Shown in pieces: positions 37,157 to 45,753 of a stretch of DNA of 64,000 nt. Source of the stretch: Gordonia sp. KTR9. GTDB taxonomy: Bacteria > Actinomycetota > Actinomycetes > Mycobacteriales > Mycobacteriaceae. The stretch is taken from NCBI RefSeq assembly GCF_000143885.2, contig NC_018581.1, positions 4,340,001 to 4,404,000 of the forward strand. Reading direction: 5' to 3'. Made by a program: the position numbers and the translations under genes. The notes under the pieces are model-generated. The model worked only from the letters and a program-made list of their open reading frames with translations, searched no databases and had not been told where the DNA came from. Every line of letters starts with the position of its first letter. Within the stretch, counting starts at the first letter, position 1.

Positions 37157-37974
37157 CCGACGAGACCCGCCGGCTCGTCGTGGACCGGCTGACGAAATCC
37201 TTCCCTCAGCCCGGCCGAGGTCGTCCCCGGCGGCATGTCCTCGACGCGGTCTCGTTCACGGCCGAACCCGGCGAATTCGTCTCCGTCATCGGGCCGAGTG
37301 GATGCGGCAAGAGCACGATCTTCAGCATGCTCGCCGGGCTCGACGTCCCCGACTCGGGCAGCGTCACCGTCGGCTCCGACACCGCGGTGGCCGGGCATTG
37401 CGCGTACATGCCGCAGAAAGACCTGCTGTTCCCGTGGCGCACGATCCTCGACAACACGATCCTCGGCCTCCAGGTGCACGGTGTGTCGACGGCCGAGGCC
37501 CGGCGCCGGGCCGCCGAACTGTTCCCCACCTTCGGACTGTCCGGGTTCGAGGACGCGCGTCCGTCTCAGCTGTCCGGCGGGATGCGGCAGCGGGCGGCAC
37601 TGCTCCGCACGGTCGTGCAGAATCGCAATCTCCTGCTGCTCGACGAGCCGTTCGGCGCGCTCGACTCGCTGACCCGGACCGAGATGCAGTCGTGGCTGCA
37701 GTCGGTGTGGCAACGCTACCGCTGGACCGTGCTGATGATCACCCACGACATCCGTGAGGCCGTCTACCTCTCCGACCGGGTGATCGTGCTGTCCGCCCGC
37801 CCGGCGACCGTCGTCCGGGAAACACGCGTCGATCTCCCACGACCGCGGGAACTGGCGGTTCAGACCTCCCCCGAGTTCGTCGCGCTCGAGGGAGATCTGC
37901 GTGAAGTGCTGCACGACGAAGCGCGTCGGGCCCTCGCCGAGCAGGCCGACCCGCGCCGGTCGATCGAGGAATGA
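37153..37974 (+). CDS. thiZ: ABC transporter ATPase (ThiZ-like)
   Basis: A 273-aa ATPase. Walker A GPSGCGKST, Q-loop MPQKDLLFPW, signature LSGGMRQR, Walker B LLLLDEPFGALD, and switch His in ITHDIREAVYLS. This is the nitrate/taurine/thiamine-precursor subfamily. ATGA overlap with the permease. It is the last gene of the TPP-regulated salvage operon and drives uptake. Confidence 0.9.
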   Translation: MTDETRRLVVDRLTKSFPQPGRGRPRRHVLDAVSFTAEPGEFVSVIGPSGCGKSTIFSMLAGLDVPDSGSVTVGSDTAVAGHCAYMPQKDLLFPWRTILDNTILGLQVHGVSTAEARRRAAELFPTFGLSGFEDARPSQLSGGMRQRAALLRTVVQNRNLLLLDEPFGALDSLTRTEMQSWLQSVWQRYRWTVLMITHDIREAVYLSDRVIVLSARPATVVRETRVDLPRPRELAVQTSPEFVALEGDLREVLHDEARRALAEQADPRRSIEE

Positions 37975-37993
37975 TCGCCCGAGCGATGACCGA

Positions 37994-39049
37994 TCAGGGC
38001 GTCGGTGCCACGAGCCTCTGCCGCACGTCCCGGAAGATCCCGTTGGCCACACTCGTACGGCTCACCGCGTCGGCCGCCAGCACGACCGCCGCCGAGGTCC
38101 AGCAGCTCTTCTCCACCGGCCAGCGTTTGCCGTCGGCGAAAACCAGTCCGGTCCAATACGATCCATCGGGGTCGCGCAGGTGCTGGATGGACGCGATGAG
38201 CTCGACGGCGTCGGCGGTGTCGCCGAGCGCATCGAGTGCCAGTGCGAGTTCACATGTTTCGGCGCCGGTGACCCACGGACGGTGGTCCACGCATCGAACC
38301 CCCTTGCCCGGCACCACGAACTGCTCCCACCGGCGAGCGATGAGCTCCTGACCGTCGCGACCGCGGACCGCGCCGCCGAGGATCGGGTAGTACCAGTCCA
38401 TCGAGTGTTCGGACGGCGGGGTGAATATCTGCCACTCGTCGCGCGCGACGTCGGTACGGATGGCGTCGCCGAGCACACTGTGAGCCGCGATCCAGGCGTC
38501 GTCGGGCTGGTCCATCTCCCCGGCGATCCGGATGGCGCAGTCCAGGGCCTGGAAGATGCTGGCATTGCCCGTGATCAGCGCCTCCCCGAACATCGCCCCG
38601 GTCCGGTGGTCGCCGCCCCAGCGGAACGCACCGTCGTCTCGCTGGAAGCGGAGCACACAGTCGATCGCCGACCAGACCACCGGCCACATCTTCTGCAGGA
38701 AGGCGTCGTCACCGGTGATCAGGTAGTGGTGCCACACCCCGACCGCGATGTAGGCGCAGAAGTTGCTGTCGGTGCCCGCGTCCTCCACCTTGCCACCGAC
38801 GGTGCGGATGGGCCACGAACCGTCATCGCGCTGTTTGCGGCGCGACCACTCGTACGCAGCCTCGGCCTCGGCGTGAAACCCGGTCACCGACAACGCCATC
38901 GCGGACTCGATGTGGTCCCACGGGTCGGTCTGCCCGCCCGGGAACCAGGGCAGTGCCCCGGACTCCTCCTGCATGCCGACGATCGCGGCACCCGTGGCGT
39001 GCATCTCGTCGGCCGTGACCACACCGGGGACCGCCGGAGCGGCCGTCAT
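37994..39049 (-). CDS. Prenyltransferase/squalene-cyclase-like alpha-toroid protein
   Basis: A 351-aa soluble protein made of repeated helical hairpins with QxxDGSW-like motifs: KQRDDGSWPIRTVGG near residues 71-85 and FQRDDGAFRWGGDH near 134-147. These are features of the alpha6-alpha6 barrels of terpene cyclases and protein prenyltransferase beta subunits. No DxDD or zinc ligand set is evident, so catalysis is uncertain; a glycoside hydrolase-like (six-hairpin) role is also possible. It lies downstream of a methyltransferase and a GT4 glycosyltransferase in one operon. Confidence 0.65.
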   Translation of the reverse strand: MTAAPAVPGVVTADEMHATGAAIVGMQEESGALPWFPGGQTDPWDHIESAMALSVTGFHAEAEAAYEWSRRKQRDDGSWPIRTVGGKVEDAGTDSNFCAYIAVGVWHHYLITGDDAFLQKMWPVVWSAIDCVLRFQRDDGAFRWGGDHRTGAMFGEALITGNASIFQALDCAIRIAGEMDQPDDAWIAAHSVLGDAIRTDVARDEWQIFTPPSEHSMDWYYPILGGAVRGRDGQELIARRWEQFVVPGKGVRCVDHRPWVTGAETCELALALDALGDTADAVELIASIQHLRDPDGSYWTGLVFADGKRWPVEKSCWTSAAVVLAADAVSRTSVANGIFRDVRQRLVAPTP

Positions 39050-39074
39050 GGAGCTCCCGTCCTGGAGGGCCCGG

Positions 39075-39806
39075 TCATGAAGACGCGGTGGCGGTCTCGG
39101 GCTTACGCAGGTAGAGGGCCACCGACTTGCCGATGAGCGGGTTGAGCACCTGCTCCCCGACGCGGGTCAGCCACGGCTTGCTCATCATGTCCCAGACGAG
39201 CAGCTGGTGATAACCCTTCACCAGGACGTTGTCGTTGTTCTCGACTCCCACCGCGCATTTCAGCCACCAGTACGGGGCATGCAGGGCATGGGCGTGGTCG
39301 GTGCCGGTGACCTCCAGTCCGGCGCGGCGCAACTTGTCCGCGAGCTCGGAGGCCTTGTAGATGCGAACGTGCCCACCCTCGACCTCGTGGTACTCGTCGG
39401 ACAGGGCCCAGCACACCTTCTCCGGCCAGTACCGGGGCACGGTGACCGCCGCGACGCCACCCGGCTTCAGCACGCGCACCATCTCGGCGATCGCGCCTTC
39501 GTCGCTCGGGATGTGCTCGAGGATCTCACTCATCAGCACGACGTCGAAACTGTTGTCCGAGTATGGGAGACGAAGCGCATCCCCGACCTCGGCGCGAGCC
39601 TTGGCCGACGCGGGCACATGCCCTTCGGCCATCATCGCGTCGAACATCTCACCGACGTCGGACATGTCGCTCTCGGACATGTCGAACGCGATGACCTCAG
39701 CGCCGCGACGGAACATCTCGAACGAGTGCCTACCCTGCCCCGCCCCGATGTCGATCGCCTTGGTCCCCGGTCCAACGCCCAGCCGGTCGAAATCAACTGT
39801 GAGCAC
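39075..39806 (-). CDS. Class I SAM-dependent methyltransferase
   Basis: A 243-aa methyltransferase of the Methyltransf_11 type. SAM motif I is AIDIGAGQGRHSFEMF near residues 17-32, then FDVVLMSEILEHIPSDEGA and VLKPGGVAAVTVP. It methylates a small metabolite or lipid-linked sugar. The GTG start lies inside the 3' end of the GT4 gene (overlap about 14 bases) with AAGGGA upstream. The neighbours suggest a glycolipid or glycosylated product. Confidence 0.83.
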   Translation of the reverse strand: MLTVDFDRLGVGPGTKAIDIGAGQGRHSFEMFRRGAEVIAFDMSESDMSDVGEMFDAMMAEGHVPASAKARAEVGDALRLPYSDNSFDVVLMSEILEHIPSDEGAIAEMVRVLKPGGVAAVTVPRYWPEKVCWALSDEYHEVEGGHVRIYKASELADKLRRAGLEVTGTDHAHALHAPYWWLKCAVGVENNDNVLVKGYHQLLVWDMMSKPWLTRVGEQVLNPLIGKSVALYLRKPETATASS

Positions 39807-41073
39807 TCACTGTCCCTTCTGTTGCCCGCCGGTGTCCGGCGAGCACGGTTTCGTAGTGCGCCGCCGTCTTCGCGGCCACTGCTGCCCAGCTGTAGTTCTC
39901 CTCGGCGCGGCGACGACCGCCGTCACCGAGTCGCGTCCGCAGGTCCGCGTCGTCGAGGAGCCGGCCGATGGCCTGGGCCAGACGTCCGGAATCCCTCGGC
40001 GGCACCAGCAATGCGGCCTCCTCGGCGGTTCCGACGACCTCCGGGATCGCGCCGGCCCGGGTGGCGACGAGCGGCGTGCCACAGCTCATCGCCTCCACCG
40101 CGGGCAGCGAGAAGCCCTCGTAGAGCGAGGGCACGCACGCGACCTCGGCAGAGGCGAGCAGACCGGCGAGCTCGGTGTCCTCGAGTCCGGACACCACCGT
40201 GACCCGATCGGAGATCGCCAGATCCTCGATCATCTCGGCGGACGGACCGTTCGGGTCCAACTTGGACACCAGTACCAGTTCGACGTCGCGCTCGGACGAC
40301 AGCTTGGCGACCGCCTCGAGGAGGTAGGACACGCCCTTCAACGGAGCGTCGGCACTGGCGACACACACGATGCGACCCGGCACCCGCGTGGCAGCCGGCG
40401 TGAAGATCTCGGTGTCGACTCCCAGCGGGATCGTCGTGATACGGCCCGACGGGATGTCGAATGCCTTGCGGATGTCGACCTCACTGCTCCGGGAAACGGT
40501 GAGCAGCTCAGGGATTCGGCGGGACACGCGACCCTGCATGCGCAGGAACGAATGCCACCGCCATGCGCTGATCTTGCGCCATCCCTTGGCCGCCTTCACC
40601 GCCAGTGTGCGGTCGCGCGTGATCGGGTGGTGGATCGTCGCGATCAGCGGGAAACCCGCCTTCTGGATGTCGAGCAATCCGTAACCGAGACACTGGTTGT
40701 CGTGGACGATGTCGAAGTCGTCGCGACGCTCCTTGAGGAGACGGGCCACCCGGAGGCTGAAGGTGAGCGGCTCGCCGAAGCTCGCCGTCCACATCGAACC
40801 GACCTCGAGGACGTCGATCCAGTCGCGGTACTCCGACGGCCGGGGCGTGCGGAACGGGTCCGGCTCGTCGTAGAGTCCCAGGCTCGGCACCTTGGTGACG
40901 GTGACGCCGGCATCGATGGCCACCTGATCCAGTTCCGGATAGGGCTGACCCGAGAAGATCTCGACGCTGTGACCCAGGAGGGCGAGTTCGCGGGAGAGAT
41001 GGCGGACGTAGACGCCCTGTCCGCCACAGTGCGGCTTGCTGCGGTAGGACAGCAGTGCGATGCGCACGGTCAC
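39793..41073 (-). CDS. GT4-family glycosyltransferase
   Basis: A 426-aa retaining glycosyltransferase with two Rossmann-like domains. N-terminal RIALLSYRSKPHCGGQGVYV provides the glycine-rich loop. C-terminal SLYEGFSLPAVEAMSCGTPLVAT holds the E-x7-E nucleotide-sugar motif. SADAPLKGVSYLLEA is also typical. It transfers a sugar from a nucleotide donor, probably to a lipid or small acceptor at the inner membrane face. The GTG start overlaps the FprB stop (GTGA), linking it to the operon headed by fprB. Confidence 0.86.
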   Translation of the reverse strand: MTVRIALLSYRSKPHCGGQGVYVRHLSRELALLGHSVEIFSGQPYPELDQVAIDAGVTVTKVPSLGLYDEPDPFRTPRPSEYRDWIDVLEVGSMWTASFGEPLTFSLRVARLLKERRDDFDIVHDNQCLGYGLLDIQKAGFPLIATIHHPITRDRTLAVKAAKGWRKISAWRWHSFLRMQGRVSRRIPELLTVSRSSEVDIRKAFDIPSGRITTIPLGVDTEIFTPAATRVPGRIVCVASADAPLKGVSYLLEAVAKLSSERDVELVLVSKLDPNGPSAEMIEDLAISDRVTVVSGLEDTELAGLLASAEVACVPSLYEGFSLPAVEAMSCGTPLVATRAGAIPEVVGTAEEAALLVPPRDSGRLAQAIGRLLDDADLRTRLGDGGRRRAEENYSWAAVAAKTAAHYETVLAGHRRATEGTVSAHS

Positions 41074-42746
41074 CGCGCCCCGGCGGTGGCGGCCGCCTCG
41101 AACTCGGAGACACTGACGAACTTCGCGCGCACCCGGCCGGCGGCCTTGCCTGCGGACTTCTCGGCCGCGTCGATCGCCTTCCACCCGGTGAGATCGATGC
41201 GGTTGGCGCCACGATCGGCCACGAGGGCGTCGACATCGTCCCGAGAGGTCGACGGATCGTCGAAGGCCGCGGCGACGAAGTCGGCGATGACCGCCTGCGC
41301 GGTCTCCTGGCCGCAGATACGGTTCATGCCGATACCCCCCGTCGCCCCTCGTTTGATCCATCCCGTCACATAAAGGCCCGGCATCACCTCACCGCCTGCC
41401 GCGGTCTGGACGCGCCCTTCGCTGTTCGGGACCACGCCGTGTCCCTCGTCGAAGGGCAGGTCGGTGACGGGCACACCGCGGTATCCGATGGCCCGGAGGA
41501 CCAGGCCGGTCTCGAGGTCGAAACGCTCGTCGGTGGGTGTCACCGCGACTTTCCCGGTCGCGTCGGCGTAGGCATTGCGCACGCAGGTAAGACTAGCCAC
41601 TTCCCCGTCACCGGCAATTTCGACGGGAGACGCGAGGAACCGGAACACGATGCGCTTGTTCCCCTCGGTCTGCGGCCGCTCGGCGAACTCGCGGGCGAGC
41701 CGGATCTTGGTGGCGATCGTCGAGTCGAGCGTGTCGTCGGACAGCGCCGCCTCGGTGGCCGGGTCGAGGACGAGTTCGTCGGGATCGATGACCACGTCCA
41801 CGCCCTCGACCTCACCGAGTGCCAGGAATTCGCTGTTGGTGTAGGCGGCCTGCGCGACACCGCGGCGACCGAGCAGCACGACCTCGGAGACCTTCGACTC
41901 CCGCAGCTTCGCGAGTGCGTGATCGGCGATGTCGGTCTTGGCGAGCTCGTCGGGATCGGTGACCAGGATGCGTGCGACGTCGAGCGCGACGTTGCCGTTG
42001 CCGACCACGACCGCCCGCTCACCGGACAGGTCGACGTCGAGTTCGGCGAAGTCGGGATGGCCGTTGTACCAGGCGACGAACTGCGTCGCGGCAACCGAGT
42101 TGGACAGGTCCTCGCCGTCGATGCCCAGCCGCTTGTCGGTCGAGGCACCCACCGCGTAGATCACCGCGTGGTAGCGCGCCACGAGTTCGTCGTGGCTGAT
42201 GTGCTTGCCCACCTCGACATTGAGGTAGTACGAGAAGTTCTTCTTGGCCGCGACCGAGGCGAAGGTCTTCTCCACGCCCTTGGTGGCGCTGTGGTCCGGT
42301 GCCACCCCGGCGCGCACGAGTCCGTAGGGCGTCGGCAGGCGATCGAACATGTCGACCTTGATGCTCGGCTTGCGGACGAGTTCCTCGGCGGCGTAGAACG
42401 CGGCGGGACCGGCACCGACGATGGCCACGTGCAGTTCCTTGTCGGGCAGCGGCGGCGCCTTGCGCGGCGGGACCAGCCCGCCCTCGACGTCGTGGTCCTT
42501 GTAGTAGTCCGCGTTGATCTGCAGGTACGGCTCGTCGCGCGCCTCCAGCTGATCGTCGGGGATGATCGCCTCCACCGGGCACTCGTCGATGCAGGCGCCG
42601 CAGTCGATGCACGTCTCCGGATCGATGTAGAGGGCCTCCGCCGTCAGGAACTCCGGCTCGTCGGGCGTGGGGTGGATGCAGTTCACCGGACACACGCTCA
42701 CGCAACTGGCATCGTTGCAACATGGGCGGGTAATCACATGCGCCAT
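41070..42746 (-). CDS. fprB: Ferredoxin-NADP reductase with N-terminal ferredoxin domain (FprB-like)
   Basis: A 558-aa flavoprotein. Residues 1-70 form a 7Fe/8Fe ferredoxin: CCNDASCVSVCPVNC and CIDCGACIDECP. The C-terminal adrenodoxin-reductase-like part has AIVGAGPAAFYAAEEL, LPTPYGLVRAGVAPDH, VVGNGNVALDVARIL and YVTGWIKRGATGGIG. It passes electrons from NADPH to ferredoxins, hence to P450s and sterol hydroxylases. A perfect KstR-like operator lies 27 bp upstream of its start. It could serve the CYP51 ferredoxin encoded 34 kb away. Confidence 0.92.
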   Translation of the reverse strand: MAHVITRPCCNDASCVSVCPVNCIHPTPDEPEFLTAEALYIDPETCIDCGACIDECPVEAIIPDDQLEARDEPYLQINADYYKDHDVEGGLVPPRKAPPLPDKELHVAIVGAGPAAFYAAEELVRKPSIKVDMFDRLPTPYGLVRAGVAPDHSATKGVEKTFASVAAKKNFSYYLNVEVGKHISHDELVARYHAVIYAVGASTDKRLGIDGEDLSNSVAATQFVAWYNGHPDFAELDVDLSGERAVVVGNGNVALDVARILVTDPDELAKTDIADHALAKLRESKVSEVVLLGRRGVAQAAYTNSEFLALGEVEGVDVVIDPDELVLDPATEAALSDDTLDSTIATKIRLAREFAERPQTEGNKRIVFRFLASPVEIAGDGEVASLTCVRNAYADATGKVAVTPTDERFDLETGLVLRAIGYRGVPVTDLPFDEGHGVVPNSEGRVQTAAGGEVMPGLYVTGWIKRGATGGIGMNRICGQETAQAVIADFVAAAFDDPSTSRDDVDALVADRGANRIDLTGWKAIDAAEKSAGKAAGRVRAKFVSVSEFEAAATAGAR

Positions 42747-42772
42747 CTGCTGTTTCCTCGTGATCCGACACG

Positions 42773-42786
42773 TAGAACGTGTTCTA
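42773..42786. promoter_or_regulatory. KstR-like operator upstream of fprB
   Basis: TAGAACGTGTTCTA matches TnnAACnnGTTnnA exactly and equals the reverse complement of the operator at 21672-21685. It lies between the divergent fprB and thioesterase genes, 27 bp from the fprB start and 61 bp from the other start. Confidence 0.78.
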
Positions 42787-42801
42787 TTTTTTCGATTGAA
42801 T

Positions 42802-42822
42802 GTATCTTAGCTGCAAAGATAC
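42802..42822. promoter_or_regulatory. Inverted repeat in the fprB-thioesterase promoter region
   Basis: GTATCTT (42802-42808) and AAGATAC (42816-42822) are perfect 7-bp arms with a 7-base spacer. It may be a second operator or a small leader hairpin for the thioesterase gene, whose GTG is at 42847. Confidence 0.45.
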
Positions 42823-42846
42823 CGGCGACCTACCGAAGGGACTCGA

Positions 42847-43674
42847 GTGAGCCAGGTTACGCCAGCAGTGTCCGGTGCATCACTTCCGGACCGCAAGCCT
42901 GGATCCCAGTTCTACGAGGTGGGATATCGGGTCCGCACCGGCGACGTCGACCAGGACATGCGGGTGCGGCTCGACGCCGTTGCGCGATACCTCCAGGACG
43001 TGGCCAACGACAACATCGAGGCCACGTCGTTCGGTGACACCGATCCGTTCTGGATCGTCCGGCGCACCATCATCGACGTCATCGAGCCCCTGACATGGCC
43101 GGCCGCGGTCACCGCGCAGCGCTGGTGCGGCGCACTGTCGACCCGCTGGACCAACATGCGCGTGCGCCTCACCGCCGACCACGAGACGAACCGGTTCAAC
43201 CCGCGGCCGCGCCCTCCGGGGCTGATCGAGACCGAGGCGTTCTGGATCAACGTCAACGAGAAGGGCATGCCGTCGCGGCTGTCCGACGAGGCGTTCTCGA
43301 TGCTGTCCTCGATGACCGACGAGCACCGCCTGCGCTGGCGGTCGATGAACCCGGAGAAGGCCCCCGACCCCGCCGAGATCGACTTCCCCGACCGCGAACA
43401 CGTTCTGCGGATCACCGACTTCGACCCGTTCAAACACCTGAACAACGCCGCCTACCTCGAGGCGATCGAAGACGAACTCGTCGAACATCCCGACCTGGTC
43501 GACGGTCCGCACCGCGTGGTGATCGAGTACCTGCGGCCGATCGTGCCCGGCACCCGGCTCATCCTGCGGCGGGTGCGCGAGGGCGACCGGCTGACCGTGT
43601 GGCTGATGATCCCGGGTACCGGCGACGAACTCGTGGTCGCGGCCAGCGTCGTCGTCGGGCCGATCCCGGAGTGA
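42847..43674 (+). CDS. Acyl-ACP/acyl-CoA thioesterase (double hotdog)
   Basis: A 275-aa protein with two hotdog repeats. The first covers YEVGYRVRTGDVDQDMRVRLDAVARYLQDVA and the second ITDFDPFKHLNNAAYLEAIEDEL, containing the D-x-x-x-H-x-N-N motif of FatA/4-hydroxybenzoyl-CoA-type thioesterases. M. tuberculosis Rv2001 is a comparable protein. It releases fatty acids from ACP or CoA. The GTG start is chosen by frame and distance. The promoter contains a KstR-like site and an inverted repeat. Confidence 0.85.
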   Translation: MSQVTPAVSGASLPDRKPGSQFYEVGYRVRTGDVDQDMRVRLDAVARYLQDVANDNIEATSFGDTDPFWIVRRTIIDVIEPLTWPAAVTAQRWCGALSTRWTNMRVRLTADHETNRFNPRPRPPGLIETEAFWINVNEKGMPSRLSDEAFSMLSSMTDEHRLRWRSMNPEKAPDPAEIDFPDREHVLRITDFDPFKHLNNAAYLEAIEDELVEHPDLVDGPHRVVIEYLRPIVPGTRLILRRVREGDRLTVWLMIPGTGDELVVAASVVVGPIPE

Positions 43675-43689
43675 TGGGTCTCGACGGGC

Positions 43690-44241
43690 TCACTGACCGC
43701 CCTGGAGCAGTAGCTCCATCAGTTTGATCGGCGCCACGCACGGGTCGCCCTGGGGCGCACCGCGGGGCTCGACGAACCAGGTGAAGATGCCGCGGCTCGG
43801 CGCCCTGGCCGTCACCCCGCAGACCCCGGGACGATCGGGGCTGCGCTGGGTGAATGCCGACTGACTGGCGACCTTGATGTTCTCGGTCTCGAAGCCCAGC
43901 TTTTTCGCCGTCTCCTTCTCGACGTTGACGTTGCCCCACTCGAACCAGTTGAACGTCACGCTGACCACGTCGGTGGTACCGGAGACCAGCCAGCGGCAGA
44001 TGGCGCCGCTGAAGGAGCGCTCGGCGAATCCGCCGCCGGCGACGACGTCGGCGATCATGGCGTCGGGCAACACGTCGCATTCGAGCAGCAGGCGGTCGAA
44101 CTGGTCGGTGTCGATGTCGCTGCTGCCGGACTGGTCCGCGGCACCCACGGGCACCGGCTCACCGTCGACGGTCCGTGCGCACCCGGCGAGGACGGACAGG
44201 CCCACCAGCACGGCCGCGATCAGGACGGCGAGCCGCTTCAT
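43690..44241 (-). CDS. DUF3558 lipoprotein
   Basis: A 183-aa exported lipoprotein. The signal peptide has KR near the start, a hydrophobic core and the lipobox LAGC with C21 as the lipidated residue. The mature part has a DUF3558-type pattern with conserved Cys (LLECDVLPD, GAICRWLV, GVCGVTA, DPCVAP), probably two disulfides. Function is unknown; the family is common in mycolata cell envelopes. It overlaps the upstream fusion gene by 4 bases. Confidence 0.85.
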   Translation of the reverse strand: MKRLAVLIAAVLVGLSVLAGCARTVDGEPVPVGAADQSGSSDIDTDQFDRLLLECDVLPDAMIADVVAGGGFAERSFSGAICRWLVSGTTDVVSVTFNWFEWGNVNVEKETAKKLGFETENIKVASQSAFTQRSPDRPGVCGVTARAPSRGIFTWFVEPRGAPQGDPCVAPIKLMELLLQGGQ

Positions 44242-45125
44242 GACGCACGCTCGATCGACAGGGTCGCCAGTTCACGCGCGGCATCGCAGATCTCTTCGAT
44301 CGGTCGCGGTGTCGCGGCGTCGCCCCGGATCGACCACTCGAAGAAGTCCGCGCCGAAACCGATGCCGACCTCACAGATCTGACCTGACTGCGTGTAGCCG
44401 ATGAACCCCTCGTGACCCTCGATCTCGAGTTTGTCGGTCACGTCGCGCGAGAGCTTCACGTTCGCTTCCTCGCGACCGATCGGCGACCCGCGATACCAGT
44501 TGAACGAGGCGACGGCACCGGTCCTGGAACCGGTCGTGTCCCATTCGCACACCGAGGTGTTGTTCACGGTTTCGGTGAGCCCACCGAAACCGGTGATGCG
44601 GACGACCTCGTCGAGGGACACCCCGCCGCATTCGCCGAAGAACGGTCCGGAACCTGCCTGCGCCGGCGCCTCGTGCGTGTTCGGCTTGTTCGGGTCGGCC
44701 GTCGGCTCGTCGCCGGAACATGCGCCGACGACAAGCGCGACCGAGGCCAGCGCCGCGACGAGGAAGGTGCTGTCGCGCAGCCGGTCCAGCTGGCGCCGTT
44801 CACGTTTCGTCGGCCGGCCGGCACCCCGGTCGCGACGCGGCTGACTGGCCAGGATCTCTCTGGGCGGGGGTGGCGGAGACCGGTCGATGAAGCACTCCGC
44901 GGCCATCGGCGCGGACACCCGTTTGCTGATCGTCCGGGTGACCTCGACGATGCGCTCGTGCCCGGCGAGCCGCACCCGGATCTCGTCGCCCGGCACCACC
45001 GGCTGCGCGGGTTTGGCGGTGACCCCGTTGACCCGGACGTGCCCGCCACGGCAGGCGGCGCCCGCAGCCGACCTCGTCTTGGTCAGTCGGATGGCCCAGA
45101 TGTAGGCGTCGACGCGGGTGGACAC
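44238..45125 (-). CDS. Fusion of S4 RNA-binding domain and DUF3558 lipoprotein-like domain
   Basis: A single 295-aa open frame. Residues 1-118 are a complete Hsp15-like S4 protein: VDAYIWAIRLTKTRSAAGAAC, GGHVRVNGVTAKPAQPV, and the usual end RPTKRERRQLDRLR. Without any stop or in-frame ATG/GTG/TTG the frame continues into a hydrophobic segment (residues 119-134), a lipobox-like VGAC (C136) and a DUF3558 domain (ECGGVSLDEV, SVCEWDTTG, EVGIGFG). Positive charge before the helix predicts S4 inside and DUF3558 outside. S4 proteins normally end at residue 118. A lost stop, a sequencing error or true fusion are possible. GTG start. Confidence 0.75.
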   Translation of the reverse strand: MSTRVDAYIWAIRLTKTRSAAGAACRGGHVRVNGVTAKPAQPVVPGDEIRVRLAGHERIVEVTRTISKRVSAPMAAECFIDRSPPPPPREILASQPRRDRGAGRPTKRERRQLDRLRDSTFLVAALASVALVVGACSGDEPTADPNKPNTHEAPAQAGSGPFFGECGGVSLDEVVRITGFGGLTETVNNTSVCEWDTTGSRTGAVASFNWYRGSPIGREEANVKLSRDVTDKLEIEGHEGFIGYTQSGQICEVGIGFGADFFEWSIRGDAATPRPIEEICDAARELATLSIERAS

Positions 45126-45327
45126 GATCAGCCGCCCAGCCGATTCGTCCCGAACGCGAGAACACGTCCGGCCGGAGCGTCTCGACCCGGTTCAGCGACC
45201 ACGACGCCGACTCCCTTCACCGCTCTCCTCGACCCGTTCACCGCGCATCTCTGCGCCGGCGGGACTCATTGCGCACCACTGTAGCCGCGACGAATACCTC
45301 GACGCGGGCTCCGAACGGGCGACACCG

Positions 45328-45522
45328 TCAGCGCTTGCGGGTCAGCAGGTATGCACCCCCGCCGACGGCGAGGATGAGGAACAGGATCGCCAGAAAGGTC
45401 TGGTCGAGCAACAGCAACGCCGCGAACACGGCGATGCCCGGGGACACCGCGACCAGGCTCATCACCGGGTGCTCGCGCACGACCTCCGACACCGCTCTGC
45501 TCTTGTCCCGATCGATCGCCAT
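45328..45522 (-). CDS. Small two-helix membrane protein
   Basis: A 64-aa protein with two predicted membrane helices: VMSLVAVSPGIAVFAALLLL and FLAILFLILAVGGGAYLL. Both ends are charged (MAIDRDKSRAVSE and TRKR). GGGAGG lies 6 bases before the ATG. No family is recognised with certainty. It stands between the S4 fusion gene (202-bp gap) and a repeat hairpin. Role unknown. Confidence 0.75.
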   Translation of the reverse strand: MAIDRDKSRAVSEVVREHPVMSLVAVSPGIAVFAALLLLDQTFLAILFLILAVGGGAYLLTRKR

Positions 45523-45621
45523 GAGGCCCTCCCTGGTCGGTCGCCCCGCCCGCCCTGCACAACCGGCCCGGGGTCGTGTGCCCAGCGTAGTCCCGTCCGA
45601 GGGCGGGGCCGAGCGTCACGC

Positions 45622-45733
45622 CCTGCTCCCTGAGGAGCGAGCTTGCGAGCGTCACGAAGGGTTTCGCAGCCTCGGTCGCCAGACCCTTCGTGACGCGCCC
45701 TCCGCAAGCTCCGGGCGCTCCTCAGGGAGCAGG
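45622..45733. repeat. Long imperfect inverted repeat (genomic repeat family)
   Basis: The outer arms are exact: CCTGCTCCCTGAGGAGC (45622-45638) and its complement at 45717-45733. Inner arms continue with GAGCTTGCG and GCGTCACGAAGGGT, matched on the other side with a 5-base insertion. The blocks are the same as those around the IS at 2691. It lies after the secreted-protein gene and could terminate it. Confidence 0.8.
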
Positions 45734-45753
45734 ACGCAGGTCGTTCTTTCGGA

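Noticed and set aside
42755..42846. FadR/other TetR site instead of KstR
   Set aside because: The 14-bp motif fits the KstR consensus exactly at two loci; other families have different spacing.
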